DNA of 44,190 nucleotides from Bifidobacterium breve. GTDB taxonomy: Bacteria; Actinomycetota; Actinomycetes; Nanopelagicales; Nanopelagicaceae. This document shows, piece after piece, positions 25,893-34,799 of the stretch (position 1 is the first letter of the stretch; each line of letters begins with the position of its first letter). Below the pieces are notes generated by a model. The model worked only from the letters and a program-made list of their open reading frames with translations, ran no database searches and had not been told where the DNA came from. The position numbers and the translations under genes are program-made. Where the stretch lies: assembly GCA_945860275.1 (NCBI GenBank), contig CAMAPN010000008.1:1-44190 (forward strand). The letters run 5' to 3'.

Positions 25893-26675
25893 TTAGTGCT
25901 CATCCGCCAATGCCCCAGCGATATAAAGCGCTGCTAGCAAGGTGAAGATGTATGCCTGTAGACATTGGACCATGAACTCGAAGAAGGTCAGCACGATGCC
26001 GATAAAGAAGGCAAATGGGCTAATCAACTTCAGACCAATCACGCCCTGCAGTAAATGCTCTCCGCCAAGGATGAAAACCAAGAGCAACAAGTGACCGGCA
26101 AACATATTGGCAAAGAGACGGAGCGAAAGTGTTAATGGACGTACGAGGAAGAAGGTGAGAAGTTCAAGTGGTGTGATGAGAATGTATGCAGGCTTAGGAA
26201 CTCCTGGCATGAACATAATCTCTTTGATGTACTTGAGGGCGCCTTGCTTTCGAATACCAACGTAGTGAAAGACCAAGAATGTGATGATTGCCAAAACATA
26301 CGGGAAGCTCACGCGAGACATCGTTGGGAATTGGAGCATTGGAACGATACCGAAGATGTTATTTACAAGGATGAAAGTGAAAAGTGTAAATAGGTATGGC
26401 ACAAAACGCATGAACTCGTGGCCAATAACATCTTTCGCAAGATCGTTACGCACGAAACCGTAAACGCTCTCTCCTGCAAACTGGAGCTTCGAAGGCACAA
26501 TTGCTGCTTTGCGCGATGCAAGAATAAAAAATACTGAAATAAGAATTACCGAGAAGAAGACTAAGAAAATCGGTTTTGTTGTAAATGCATTGTCGCCGAA
26601 AATTGGCGGAAGATTAAAGTCGACTGCACTGGGAGGTGTGAAACCCTCGCCTTCAGATAACCGCGTCACTCGCAC
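25893..26675 (-). CDS. atpB: ATP synthase a subunit
   Basis: The 260-residue membrane subunit that forms the proton half-channels against the c-ring. The essential arginine is Arg186 in LTLSLRLFANMFAGH, and the C-terminal channel helix contains FMVQCLQAYIFTLLAALYIAGALADEH. An N-terminal periplasmic segment (GFTPPSAVDFNLPP) precedes the first helix, and five to six membrane helices follow. The start is GTG 26675, after GGAAGG about nine bases upstream; GTG 26669 is an alternative two codons later. It lies 91 bases after the atpZ-like gene, the gap being wide enough for a promoter though I do not see a convincing one. Confidence 0.98.
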   Translation of the reverse strand: MRVTRLSEGEGFTPPSAVDFNLPPIFGDNAFTTKPIFLVFFSVILISVFFILASRKAAIVPSKLQFAGESVYGFVRNDLAKDVIGHEFMRFVPYLFTLFTFILVNNIFGIVPMLQFPTMSRVSFPYVLAIITFLVFHYVGIRKQGALKYIKEIMFMPGVPKPAYILITPLELLTFFLVRPLTLSLRLFANMFAGHLLLLVFILGGEHLLQGVIGLKLISPFAFFIGIVLTFFEFMVQCLQAYIFTLLAALYIAGALADEH

Positions 26676-26766
26676 CTACCCAAACCTTCCATCGAGAAAT
26701 TACCGGACCGGAGTCAACGTGCTTCGCGCCAAACCCTATGGGGAAATGGCCATTTGCGCGAAATCA

Positions 26767-27030
26767 TTACTTCCTGCCGAATCGCAACCAGACCAGATAT
26801 ATAGATGAGCCCATGCCTAGCAAGAGCCCGACCAGAACTAAGAACGAGGTTCCCAGCCAACGATCAAGTGCAAAGCCAATCCCACCCCAGACAATCTGCC
26901 CTGAGATGAGGTAGCCAAAGATTGACCAGAGCGCGCTCTCCTCGCCCCGAGACTCGCGCCGGGAGTTATCGGAACTATTAGGGCCCGTTGTGTTCCCTGT
27001 GCCCTCGGGTAGGTCTCGCTCGTTGGCCAT
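26767..27030 (-). CDS. AtpZ/AtpI-type F0F1 assembly protein
   Basis: An 87-residue small membrane protein. The N-terminal 40 residues are hydrophilic and acidic, then two membrane helices (WSIFGYLISGQIVWGGIGFALDRWLG and FLVLVGLLLGMGSSIYLVWLRFGRK) form a short hairpin of the ATPase gene 1/AtpZ type found just ahead of atpB in many bacteria, thought to assist Fo assembly or Mg/Ca transport. The frame stays open upstream to 27123, but ATG 27030 gives the expected length and avoids overlap with atpI. It lies 10 bases after atpI. Confidence 0.8.
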   Translation of the reverse strand: MANERDLPEGTGNTTGPNSSDNSRRESRGEESALWSIFGYLISGQIVWGGIGFALDRWLGTSFLVLVGLLLGMGSSIYLVWLRFGRK

Positions 27031-27040
27031 AGCCCCAACC

Positions 27041-27421
27041 CTAGCGCCCGCGGACCAGCTGGCGATAAGCGAGCATCTCGCCCACCAGCCACCCAGCGGC
27101 AGTGGCGAGGGCAACACCGGCAAACCAGGGTCGGTCGATGCTGGTGCGCGAGAGCGCCACCATGAAACCGGCCATTCCGATCAACTTGGTCAAGAAGCTC
27201 AGTGCGACGAAGGCAAAGGTCAGACGCGGGTCGAGCGTTCGCGTCGTAGCCGCAATCAATAGATGAATAATGAAAAACAGAAGTACCACTGTGAGCGCGG
27301 CCAGCCCGGCAAAGAAACCGCTTCTTCCCGCAACGACGCTTGCAAGTGCTGTTCCAACACCACCAATCGTAAGGGCAGGGAGTGCTGCACCTTTCAGAAA
27401 GAGCTTTGGGTAATTAATCAT
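27041..27421 (-). CDS. ATP synthase subunit I-like membrane protein
   Basis: A 126-residue protein with four hydrophobic segments (ALTIGGVGTALASVV, FFAGLAALTVVLLFFIIHLLI, LTFAFVALSFLTKLIGMAGFMVAL, WFAGVALATAAGWLVGEMLAY), the size and layout of AtpI proteins encoded at the head of atp operons that help assemble the c-ring. Sequence conservation in this family is low, so the call rests on position and topology. The ATG overlaps the wecA stop (ATGA), tying ATP synthase expression to the upstream genes. Confidence 0.75.
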   Translation of the reverse strand: MINYPKLFLKGAALPALTIGGVGTALASVVAGRSGFFAGLAALTVVLLFFIIHLLIAATTRTLDPRLTFAFVALSFLTKLIGMAGFMVALSRTSIDRPWFAGVALATAAGWLVGEMLAYRQLVRGR

Positions 27422-28521
27422 CTACGCGACTTCGCGATGTTTGTCACATATTTCGGGCGAAGTGAAAGCAAGAGAATGGGAAGGGCGAGTGAAAGTGAAA
27501 GCAAGAGATTTATCCGCCACGAGATAAATGCAGATGCTGATACCGGGGCGGCGACAACCAGCGTCCAGAGATACATCATCACCGTTGCGCTTCGTTGTGA
27601 GTGACCTCGAGCTAGTAAACGGTGATGTAGATGCCCCATGTCAGGAGCGAATGGAGATCGCCCAGCTCGAGTTCGTCGAATCACAGCAAGCAAGAGGTCA
27701 ATAGATGGAATCGCTAATACGGCAAAGGGCAGAAGTAAAGGTACAAGAGTGGGCGCGAAATTCTGCGAGGCAATTGCGTTTGCATCTATCTGACCAGTAA
27801 GCGTTATCGCAGCGACGCCGAGAAGTAAACCTAAAAGCATCGATCCTGAATCTCCCATGAAGATCTTTGCTGGATAAAAGTTATGCGGCAAGAAACCTAA
27901 ACATGCGCCCATCATGATTGCAGTAAGGAGTGAGGGTGCGCCCGCGCGATCGAAGTTATAAACCACCGATAGCAGATACGCAAAGGCGAAGAAACATCCT
28001 GCTGCGATAGCCACGATGCCAGAAGCTAGGCCGTCGAGCCCGTCGATGAAATTCACTGCATTGATAGTGACAACAATGATCAAAATTGTAATCAGCTGCC
28101 CCAAGGAGGTCGGCAACATCGTTACGCCGTTGAGTGGTAACCAGAGCAGTTGCACACCGAAATTAACCAAGATTGCTGCAGCCAAAGTTTGTCCTGCGAG
28201 CTTGGTGATGGCGTCGATTCCCCACTTGTCATCAAGTACGCCAAGTAAACAGATAACTGTCGCAGCGATACAGATACCTTTTATTTGCTCATCTTGCTGA
28301 AAGGCTTTACTCAGTAAGTTCAATTGCGAAGAGATGAGGATGGTGAGCATGATCGATAACCAGATGGCGATGCCGCCCCAGCGCGCTGTTACCTCAGTAT
28401 GGACATCTCGATCTCGCACTTTCGCAACTGCGCCAGATTTAAGGGCAAGCGTTCGGGCGTAGGGCGTAAGTAGGTAGACGAAAACGGCTGCAATAAGCAG
28501 AACTAATAAATGCTCGCGCAT
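27418..28521 (-). CDS. wecA: Undecaprenyl-phosphate GlcNAc-1-phosphate transferase (WecA/Rfe family)
   Basis: A 367-residue polytopic membrane enzyme of the MraY/WecA superfamily, about eleven helices. Diagnostic motifs are LLGVLDDKWGID (the aspartate pair), NAVNFIDGLDGLASGI, FLPHNFYPAKIFMGDSGSMLLG and the C-terminal DMGHLHHRLLARGHSQRS, the HHR segment being typical of the WecA branch rather than MraY. It transfers a sugar-1-phosphate from a UDP sugar to undecaprenyl (or decaprenyl) phosphate, starting teichoic acid, polysaccharide or arabinogalactan linker synthesis. It starts at ATG 28521, overlapping the glyA stop by one base. Its place before the atp genes is conserved in Actinobacteria. 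Confidence 0.93.
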   Translation of the reverse strand: MREHLLVLLIAAVFVYLLTPYARTLALKSGAVAKVRDRDVHTEVTARWGGIAIWLSIMLTILISSQLNLLSKAFQQDEQIKGICIAATVICLLGVLDDKWGIDAITKLAGQTLAAAILVNFGVQLLWLPLNGVTMLPTSLGQLITILIIVVTINAVNFIDGLDGLASGIVAIAAGCFFAFAYLLSVVYNFDRAGAPSLLTAIMMGACLGFLPHNFYPAKIFMGDSGSMLLGLLLGVAAITLTGQIDANAIASQNFAPTLVPLLLPFAVLAIPSIDLLLAVIRRTRAGRSPFAPDMGHLHHRLLARGHSQRSATVMMYLWTLVVAAPVSASAFISWRINLLLSLSLALPILLLSLRPKYVTNIAKSRR

Positions 28522-29780
28522 TAACGCTCTGGATAGACAGGAAATCGTCTGCAGAGATCTTTCACTTCACCAGCAATTTTCGCCGATGAAGCAGGATCCT
28601 TAATTGCGCGGGCAATCAATGATGCGATGACTTTCATCTCGGCCACGCCCATCCCCTGCGTCGTGATGGATGGACTACCCACTCGAATTCCACTTGTTAT
28701 TGACGGTGGTTGAGGATCGAACGGAATGGAGTTCTTATTGAGTGTGATGCCTGCACTTCCGCACCGCTCATCTGCCTCTTTACCGTTTACACCTAGGGCT
28801 TGTACATCAATTAACGCTAAATGCGTCTGCGTTCCTCCAGAGACTGCGCGCATCCCTTCTTCGACTAGACCAGCAGCAAGTGCTTGCGCATTGAGTACGA
28901 CATCTTTTGCATACTTTTGGTAGCTAGGTTGCAAACATTCCTTAAGAGCAACTGCCTTTGCTGCAACCGCGCTCATAATTGGACCGCCTTGCATTCCTGG
29001 AAAGACAGCCTTATCAATCGCAGCTGCGTGTTCTGCTTTAGACAAAATCATTCCACCACGAGGACCACGGAGGACTTTGTGCGTGGTGAACGAGACGACA
29101 TCTGCATACGGAACTGGAGATGGAATCGCCTTCCCAGCAACCAATCCAATGAAATGTGCTGCATCCACCCACATAATGGAACCAACTTCATCGCAGATTT
29201 CACGAACACGCTCGAAATCAATCAAGCTGGGATATGCGGTAGCGCCACTGCAAATCATTTTCGGTTTATGTTTGATTGCCAATTCGCGCAACTCGTCATA
29301 ATCAATTAACTCAGTATCTTTACGGACTCCATAGGACTCTACGTTGAACCATTTTCCAGAGAAGTTAACTTTGGAGCCGTGCGTTAAATGTCCACCGTGT
29401 GGAAGAGACATGGCAAGCACCGTGTCGCCAGGTTTTGTAAATGCTTGATAGACCGCAATATTTGCGCTGGCGCCCGAGTGTGGTTGCAAGTTTGCGTGCT
29501 CTGCTCCAAAGAGCTCTTTGGCACGGGCAATGCCCAACTCTTCGACCTTGTCGACTTCTTCGCAACCTCCGTAGTAACGCTTACCGGGGTACCCTTCGGC
29601 ATATTTATTAGAGAGAGTCGAGCCAAGAGCGGCAAGGACCGCTGGTGACGTGAAGTTTTCACTTGCAATAAGTTGTAGGCCATTACGTTCCCGTTCTAAC
29701 TCTGCGATGAGCATCGCTGCTACATCAGGATCTTGCGCTTCGAGAGCTTCGTAACTTGCTCCGTAATATCGTGCGCTCAT
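28521..29780 (-). CDS. glyA: Serine hydroxymethyltransferase
   Basis: A 419-residue pyridoxal-phosphate enzyme converting serine and tetrahydrofolate to glycine and 5,10-methylene-tetrahydrofolate. Motifs are LIASENFTSPAVL, NKYAEGYPGKRYYGG, the aspartate of WVDAAHF, and the PLP lysine Lys235 in SFTTHKVLRGPRGG, then GMQGGPI and SGIRVGSP. A GGGAG site lies seven bases before ATG 29780. It sits between tsaC and wecA, as in Streptomyces; M. tuberculosis lacks it at this place. The gap to tsaC is 49 bases and shows nothing beyond the ribosome site. Confidence 0.99.
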   Translation of the reverse strand: MSARYYGASYEALEAQDPDVAAMLIAELERERNGLQLIASENFTSPAVLAALGSTLSNKYAEGYPGKRYYGGCEEVDKVEELGIARAKELFGAEHANLQPHSGASANIAVYQAFTKPGDTVLAMSLPHGGHLTHGSKVNFSGKWFNVESYGVRKDTELIDYDELRELAIKHKPKMICSGATAYPSLIDFERVREICDEVGSIMWVDAAHFIGLVAGKAIPSPVPYADVVSFTTHKVLRGPRGGMILSKAEHAAAIDKAVFPGMQGGPIMSAVAAKAVALKECLQPSYQKYAKDVVLNAQALAAGLVEEGMRAVSGGTQTHLALIDVQALGVNGKEADERCGSAGITLNKNSIPFDPQPPSITSGIRVGSPSITTQGMGVAEMKVIASLIARAIKDPASSAKIAGEVKDLCRRFPVYPER

Positions 29781-29829
29781 CTGATTTCTCCCATCGAACA
29801 GGTACTACCCACGTGAATCTGACTGAAAT

Positions 29830-30474
29830 CTAGCCCAAATCCTGACTTATCTCAGGACATGCTTGGCGAAGGCTCGCCTGCGCCACCGCCCCCACTCGAA
29901 TGACTCGAGGTGGCGTCTGTGTGCAATCCACAACAGTGCTCTGCACCACATCAGTTATCGCGCCACCATCAATTATCACGCCGACATTTGCACCAAAGAC
30001 ATCTCGCACCAGCGTTGGCTCGGTGAACGCTGCTCTACCCGCAAGTCCCGCGCCTGCGACCGCCAACGGTCCAGTCTCGTTCAACAGCCGAATGGCAAAC
30101 TCGCTTTCAGGCACGCGTACGGCAATCTGATCGAGAATTCGCTCGTCGCCAAGATCCCACGTCAACGCTGCATGTGGTCGTAAATACAAGGTGAGCGGAC
30201 CAGGCCAGAACTTTTCAATCAACTTCTGGGGTGCAGCTGACATGTCACGCACGATCCCAACGATGCGGGCTTTATCGCCAATCATCACTGATGCTGCTTG
30301 ACCAGGCGGGTCGCTTCGCAATAAATGAAGTTCTCCAACTGCCGCGCGATTGAATGCATCCGCAGCCAGCACATAACCACTCTCCAACGGAAAAGAAATC
30401 ACATTACCTGCTCTAATCTCACGCAAGGCAATATCTATTGCCGCCGGATGAGCAATCTCTACTAACTCATTCAT
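29830..30474 (-). CDS. tsaC: Threonylcarbamoyl-AMP synthase (TsaC/Sua5 family)
   Basis: A 214-residue member of the YrdC/Sua5 family that makes threonylcarbamoyl-AMP for the t6A modification of tRNAs reading ANN codons. Recognised by the N-terminal ALREIRAGNVISFPLESGYVLAADAFN strand-helix, the PGPLTLYL segment and the IAVRVPESEFAIRLLNETGPLAVAGAGLAGR core. The canonical KxR/SxN details around the ligand site (usually PTETVYGL and SANxSG) are somewhat diverged here (PLESGYVLAADAF, AGAGLAG), so activity should not be taken for granted. ATG 30474 overlaps the prmC stop. The N-terminal-only length means there is no Sua5 extension. Confidence 0.85.
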   Translation of the reverse strand: MNELVEIAHPAAIDIALREIRAGNVISFPLESGYVLAADAFNRAAVGELHLLRSDPPGQAASVMIGDKARIVGIVRDMSAAPQKLIEKFWPGPLTLYLRPHAALTWDLGDERILDQIAVRVPESEFAIRLLNETGPLAVAGAGLAGRAAFTEPTLVRDVFGANVGVIIDGGAITDVVQSTVVDCTQTPPRVIRVGAVAQASLRQACPEISQDLG

Positions 30475-31310
30475 TACTTGAGGACTCCACTACTGAATCG
30501 AGCTCTACCATTTAAATCATAGTGAAGGTGCACGCTTTCGAACGAGCGCTCGAGAATCTCGCAGATTGCCTCGCCCTGATCCTCGTGGTGTTCAATAGCA
30601 AGATAGCCACCGGGCTTTAGCGCCCGGAGCGCTGCAGCAATAAACACTTGTGGGGCGTCCAACCCCTCAGGTCCACCAAAGAGCGCAGCGCGCGGTTCGA
30701 AATCAACAACTTCTTTTGGCAACTCTTGTGTATCTGGAATATATGGCGGATTAGCAATCACCACATCGAAGTTATGTTTACCATCGAATTGCATTACATC
30801 AGCACGAATAATTTCTATCTCATGATTTACCAGCGCGCCTAAGTTCTTGACGTTTCGTTCGAGCCACGAAATAGCAGCGCCTTCTCTCTCCACCGCTGTT
30901 ACCTTCACATTCGACAGTTCTGTTGCGATACTCAACGTGAGCGCGCCAGATCCCGCTCCTAAATCGACAACACAAGCTTCTACGACTCCCGCAATCTTCG
31001 AAATCACATCTGCTACTAACTGCTCACTCTCTGGGCGAGGGATAAGCACTCCAGGGCCTACCTCAAGAGTGAGGTTTCGAAAGTATGCGCGACCAGTTAT
31101 GTACTGAATCGGTTCGCCCTTTTGCCTTCGACCAATCCAATCTCGGAACTGAGCTTCTTCATCGACTTCAAAGCGCTCTCGAAAGAGCACATGCGTGCGT
31201 GAAAGTCCGGTCACTTCCGCAAGAAGAATTTGCGCATCTAATGCAGGATCTTGCGTCGCAGACTGCAGCTCTTGCACTGCCCATCGCAGCAATTCACGAG
31301 CGCCATTCAT
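30474..31310 (-). CDS. prmC: Peptide chain release factor N5-glutamine methyltransferase PrmC
   Basis: A 278-residue SAM-dependent methyltransferase that methylates the GGQ glutamine of release factors. The N-terminal helical domain is followed by the LIPRPESEQLV motif, SAM-binding VVDLGAGSGAL (115-124) and the catalytic NPPY (187-190). PrmC acts directly on the product of the upstream gene prfA, seven bases away, so enzyme and substrate are co-expressed. ATG 31310 is used. All motifs are intact. Confidence 0.97.
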   Translation of the reverse strand: MNGARELLRWAVQELQSATQDPALDAQILLAEVTGLSRTHVLFRERFEVDEEAQFRDWIGRRQKGEPIQYITGRAYFRNLTLEVGPGVLIPRPESEQLVADVISKIAGVVEACVVDLGAGSGALTLSIATELSNVKVTAVEREGAAISWLERNVKNLGALVNHEIEIIRADVMQFDGKHNFDVVIANPPYIPDTQELPKEVVDFEPRAALFGGPEGLDAPQVFIAAALRALKPGGYLAIEHHEDQGEAICEILERSFESVHLHYDLNGRARFSSGVLK

Positions 31311-31317
31311 TGATCTC

Positions 31318-32409
31318 TTAGCCAGCCGCTAAACGAGTTGCCTTATCAGCATCAATCAACGCTTGGATGACTGGATCTAATTCCCCATCGAGCACCACCG
31401 AGAGATTATTCGCTTTGAAATTGACGCGATGATCACTCAATCTATTTTCAGGGAAGTTATATGTTCGAATTCGTTCGCTTCGATCAACCGTTCGGATTTG
31501 ACTCTTGCGTTCGGCTGCAGCTGCTGCCTCTTGCGCCTCAACGGCCGCTGCAAGAAGTCGTGCTCGGAGAATTCGAAGTGCGGATTCTTTATTTTGGAGC
31601 TGACTCTTCTCGTTCTGGCAGGAGACCACAATGCCCGTCGGTACGTGCGTTAATCGGACCGCGCTATCTGTGGTGTTAACGCTCTGCCCACCAGGCCCGC
31701 TTGAGCGATAGACATCGACGCGAACATCATTCATATTTAATTCCACATCGATTTCATCAGCCTCAGGTAGTACAAGCACTCCGGCGGCGGAGGTGTGAAT
31801 ACGTCCTTGCGATTCTGTCTCTGGAACTCGTTGCACTCGATGTACGCCACCTTCAAATTTCAATTTTGCATAGGGGGCTCGACCGGGCTCCATCACGCCC
31901 TTGCTCTTAATTGCTATGGAAACATCTTTATAACCGCCAAGATCACTCTCGGTAGCATCAATAATTTCTGCCTTCCAGCCCTGAACCTCGGCATACCGCA
32001 AATACATACGAAGGAGATCACCTGCGAAGAGCGCAGACTCTTCTCCTCCTGCTCCTGCCTTAATTTCCATAATCACATCGCGATCATCATTAGGATCGCG
32101 CGGAAGTAATAACTCTTCAAGGGATTGCGCTGCCTCTGTTTCACCCACCTCTAATTGTGGAATTTCTGCAGCGAAAGATTCGTCCTCTTTTGCCAACTCT
32201 CGCGCAGCAACCAAATCTTCGTTCGCCGCTCGCCACCGTTTATATCCCGCAACAATTGGACCAAGTTGCGCGTAGCGTTTGCCCAACTGGCGCGCTTTCC
32301 CACTATCACCATGGATAGATGGATCTGCCAATTGCGCTTCAATGCTCGCGTGCTCTGCAACGAGATCATCTGCACTAGCAAATCGATCGCTAGCTGAGCT
32401 ACTAGTCAC
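31318..32409 (-). CDS. prfA: Peptide chain release factor 1
   Basis: A 363-residue class I release factor recognising UAA and UAG. The GGQ catalytic loop is at 240-242 ([17 protein letters not shown]). The recognition tripeptide, P-A/V-T in most RF1, reads PET here in [17 protein letters not shown]2 would show SPF, so this is RF1 in spite of the odd middle residue. The start is GTG 32409, with a GAGGGG stretch some 12 bases upstream that is not ideally placed. It is the first gene after the rpmE terminator, so a promoter must lie in the short stretch 32410-32431, which ends in TGAATTAGAACA. It heads the prfA-prmC-tsaC-glyA-wecA-atp cluster. Confidence 0.97.
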   Translation of the reverse strand: MTSSSASDRFASADDLVAEHASIEAQLADPSIHGDSGKARQLGKRYAQLGPIVAGYKRWRAANEDLVAARELAKEDESFAAEIPQLEVGETEAAQSLEELLLPRDPNDDRDVIMEIKAGAGGEESALFAGDLLRMYLRYAEVQGWKAEIIDATESDLGGYKDVSIAIKSKGVMEPGRAPYAKLKFEGGVHRVQRVPETESQGRIHTSAAGVLVLPEADEIDVELNMNDVRVDVYRSSGPGGQSVNTTDSAVRLTHVPTGIVVSCQNEKSQLQNKESALRILRARLLAAAVEAQEAAAAAERKSQIRTVDRSERIRTYNFPENRLSDHRVNFKANNLSVVLDGELDPVIQALIDADKATRLAAG

Positions 32410-32431
32410 TGTTCTAATTCACCCCTCGAAT

Positions 32432-32475
32432 AAAAAAACCGCACCAGCCTGCGAGCGCAGGCGAAGGTGCGGTTT
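32432..32475 (-). terminator. Rho-independent terminator of rpmE
   Basis: In the mRNA sense the outer stem AAACCGCACC/GGTGCGGTTT is perfect over ten pairs, an inner hairpin GCCTGC-GCTC-GCAGGC stacks inside it, and seven U residues follow directly. It lies 8 bases after the rpmE stop and separates the rpmE transcript from prfA. It is the only canonical intrinsic terminator I find in the window. Confidence 0.95.
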
Positions 32476-32483
32476 AAGGAAAG

Positions 32484-32702
32484 TTACTTCTTGTTAGCTG
32501 ATTTCTTCAAACGCTCTTCGAAGCGTGCAACTCGTCCACCAGTATCAAGGATGCGTTGCTTGCCGGTGTAGAACGGGTGGCAAACAGAACAAACATCAAC
32601 AGAAATTGCGCCGTTCTTTGCAGTAGAGCGCGTGGTGAATGTTGCGCCACATGAGCAGGAGACAGTTGTCTCGACATACTCTGGATGAATCTCAGCCTTC
32701 AT
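32484..32702 (-). CDS. rpmE: Ribosomal protein L31 (zinc-binding form)
   Basis: A 72-residue 50S protein. Four cysteines (16, 18, 38, 41) in CSC and CSVC form the zinc site of the C+ type L31, and [24 protein letters not shown] is the family signature. ATG 32702 is preferred over an in-frame ATG at 32720 because GGAG lies about eight bases before it and homologues start MKxxIHPEY. The gap to rho upstream is 153 bases without a gene, in which I see only a short CGCC-TT-GGCG palindrome. Zinc-dependent control (Zur) would be usual, but no operator is evident. Confidence 0.97.
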   Translation of the reverse strand: MKAEIHPEYVETTVSCSCGATFTTRSTAKNGAISVDVCSVCHPFYTGKQRILDTGGRVARFEERLKKSANKK

Positions 32703-32855
32703 TGTCATACTCCATTTCATATTTCACATCACTGGGTCGAGCTCGCCAAGGCGCTCCCGTGAGCCAGTAATTCGTAAGGGGATAAGGGTACTGATAGCCC
32801 TGGCGCAGAGCCAATCCGTGCGCTCCACATCAGGAACTACCTGCCTTCTAGCTAA

Positions 32856-34577
32856 CTATTTATCGCTCTCTGAGCCTGGCCCGACCGTGGTCTTCTGTAC
32901 CTGCATCAAGAACTCCACGTTGGACTTGGTTCCCTTCATCTTCTCAAGGAGAAGTTCGAGCGCTTGTTGTGGATCGAGAGCATGTAGCACTCGGCGCAAC
33001 TTCCACACGATATTGAGCTCTTCAGCTCCCATGAGAATCTCTTCTTTACGTGTACCCGAAGCATCGACATCAACTGCCGGGAAGATTCGCTTGTCGGCCA
33101 TGCGACGATCTAGCTTCAGCTCCATGTTTCCAGTGCCCTTGAACTCTTCGAAGATCACTTCATCCATTCGAGAACCAGTATCAATGAGCGCAGTTGCAAG
33201 AATCGTTAATGAACCGCCATCTTCAATGTTACGGGCGGCACCAAAGAATTTCTTTGGTGGATAGAGCGCTGCTGAATCAACGCCACCAGAGAGAATCCTT
33301 CCGCTTGCTGGAGCTGCAATGTTGTATGCGCGACCAAGACGTGTGATGGAGTCAAGAAGCACAACAACATCATGTCCCAGTTCCACTAAACGCTTGGCGC
33401 GCTCGATAGCAAGCTCTGCCACAGTAGTGTGATCTTCTGCTGGACGATCGAACGTTGAGGAAATTACTTCACCTTTCACAGAACGTTGCATATCGGTAAC
33501 TTCTTCTGGACGCTCATCAACTAGCACGACCATCAAATGACACTCTGGATTATTTGTCGTGATCGCATTAGCTATGGATTGCAGGACCATTGTCTTGCCA
33601 GCCTTTGGTGGCGAAACAATCAATCCACGTTGTCCTTTACCAATTGGCGCAATCAAATCAATTACGCGAGTAGTCAAGATGTTTGGTTGTGTCTCAAGAC
33701 GTAGTCGCTCTTGCGGATAGAGTGGTGTGAGCTTGTTGAATTCGACGCGATCGCGCGACTCCTCTGGATCCATTCCATTGATCGTGTCCAAACGAATAAG
33801 CGCATTGAACTTCTCGCGTCGTTCACCATCGCGTGGTTCACGTACAGCACCAGTGATCACATCACCCTTGCGCAACGCGTAACGTCGAACCTGCTGCATG
33901 GATACATAAACATCATTAGGGCTTGGTAGGTACCCTGCAGTACGTACAAATGCATAATTCTCGAGAATGTCGAGTAATCCACCAACAGGAATCAAGACAT
34001 CATCTTCGCGGATAGTCATATCCCGCTCGTTTCGGTCGCGATTACGCTCGCCTCTATCTCCCCGGTCGCCCCGGTCGCGGTGGCGATCTCGACGGCCACC
34101 GTCACGATCACGATCACGGTTACCGCGGTCACGGTTGTTACGGTCACCAGAGCGCTCATCAGAATCGCCTGCACGTGATGGCTCTGCAGAGTGTGATTTA
34201 CGCTCGCGCTGATTCACGCGATCGCCCTCGCCATCACCGACAGTGTTGCTACCGGTGTCGGTGTCGGTGTCATCATCATCATCATCATCTTCAGTATCGC
34301 GGCCACCTTTAGATTGTGAACGCTTTGAATCCTCGTTGCGGTTTTGATTCCGCTCTTTACGGCGCTCATCACGCTCCTGTTGACGCGCCTCTTTCTCCTT
34401 CGCCGCTGCAGCGCGGTTAGCTGCCTGAAGGTCTGCGATTGCCTCTACTAAATCTCCCTTGGCTAACTTCGCAGCGCCTTCGATTCCCAACTGGGTGGCG
34501 ACCTTGCGAAGCTCTGGCAACAACATGGCGGATAGATCGCCAGCTGGCTTTGCCTTTCGAGTACTTACTTCACTCAC
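32856..34577 (-). CDS. rho: Transcription termination factor Rho with disordered insertion
   Basis: A 573-residue hexameric RNA helicase. The N-terminal Rho_N helical domain (about 15-52) is followed by a low-complexity insertion at roughly 60-186. That insertion has Arg/Glu-rich coils, a seven-aspartate run (97-103) and dense NRDR/GDRGD repeats. The S1-like RNA-binding domain spans about 190-300, then comes the ATPase with Walker A PPKAGKT (323-329) and the [17 protein letters not shown] and RILSGGVDS motifs. Insertions of this type are known in actinobacterial Rho and bind RNA nonspecifically. The start is GTG 34577 with GAGG four bases before it. A 269-base leader region with tandem repeats precedes it. 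The catalytic core is complete. Confidence 0.98.
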   Translation of the reverse strand: MSEVSTRKAKPAGDLSAMLLPELRKVATQLGIEGAAKLAKGDLVEAIADLQAANRAAAAKEKEARQQERDERRKERNQNRNEDSKRSQSKGGRDTEDDDDDDDTDTDTGSNTVGDGEGDRVNQRERKSHSAEPSRAGDSDERSGDRNNRDRGNRDRDRDGGRRDRHRDRGDRGDRGERNRDRNERDMTIREDDVLIPVGGLLDILENYAFVRTAGYLPSPNDVYVSMQQVRRYALRKGDVITGAVREPRDGERREKFNALIRLDTINGMDPEESRDRVEFNKLTPLYPQERLRLETQPNILTTRVIDLIAPIGKGQRGLIVSPPKAGKTMVLQSIANAITTNNPECHLMVVLVDERPEEVTDMQRSVKGEVISSTFDRPAEDHTTVAELAIERAKRLVELGHDVVVLLDSITRLGRAYNIAAPASGRILSGGVDSAALYPPKKFFGAARNIEDGGSLTILATALIDTGSRMDEVIFEEFKGTGNMELKLDRRMADKRIFPAVDVDASGTRKEEILMGAEELNIVWKLRRVLHALDPQQALELLLEKMKGTKSNVEFLMQVQKTTVGPGSESDK

Positions 34578-34645
34578 TATGCCTCATTCATCATGCTCTG
34601 GTTTATTGGAGGGCACTTTTGTGCCTGTCTTAACTATGGCTCTCT

Positions 34646-34672
34646 GTTATTTTTGTTATTTCTGTTATTTCT
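34646..34672 (-). repeat. Three tandem 9-base repeats in rho leader
   Basis: Three consecutive nine-base units, AGAAATAAC or close (the copy nearest rho has AAAAATAAC) in the mRNA sense, lie 69 to 95 bases upstream of the rho start. They are A-rich and unstructured. They share period and purine bias, but not sequence, with the repeat before atpA. Confidence 0.85.
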
Positions 34673-34754
34673 GTAGATGCGCTGGGAATTTTTGAATTTC
34701 GCGCAGATTTCTAGATATTTAGGGCTGCTAATTTTTCTAGAATCTCGACTGGTT

Positions 34755-34768
34755 CGGGATAGATCCCG
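34755..34768. promoter_or_regulatory. Palindrome CGGGAT-AG-ATCCCG upstream of rho
   Basis: A 14-base dyad, six-base arms with a two-base centre, lies in the middle of the gap between thrB and rho. The two-base centre is too tight for a good RNA loop, so a DNA operator or restriction-like site is more natural. No function can be assigned. Confidence 0.4.
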
Positions 34769-34799
34769 GAGCGAGGGCTTAAGCGTAACACCCAGGGGC

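Noticed and set aside
27031-27123. N-terminal extension of the AtpZ-like protein
   Set aside because: It overlaps the end of atpI on the same strand, and ATG 27030 gives the usual length.
32703-32855. Gap between rho and rpmE searched for a small gene or riboswitch
   Set aside because: Only a CGCC-TT-GGCG palindrome and the rpmE ribosome site are seen; no ORF with coding character or known RNA motif.
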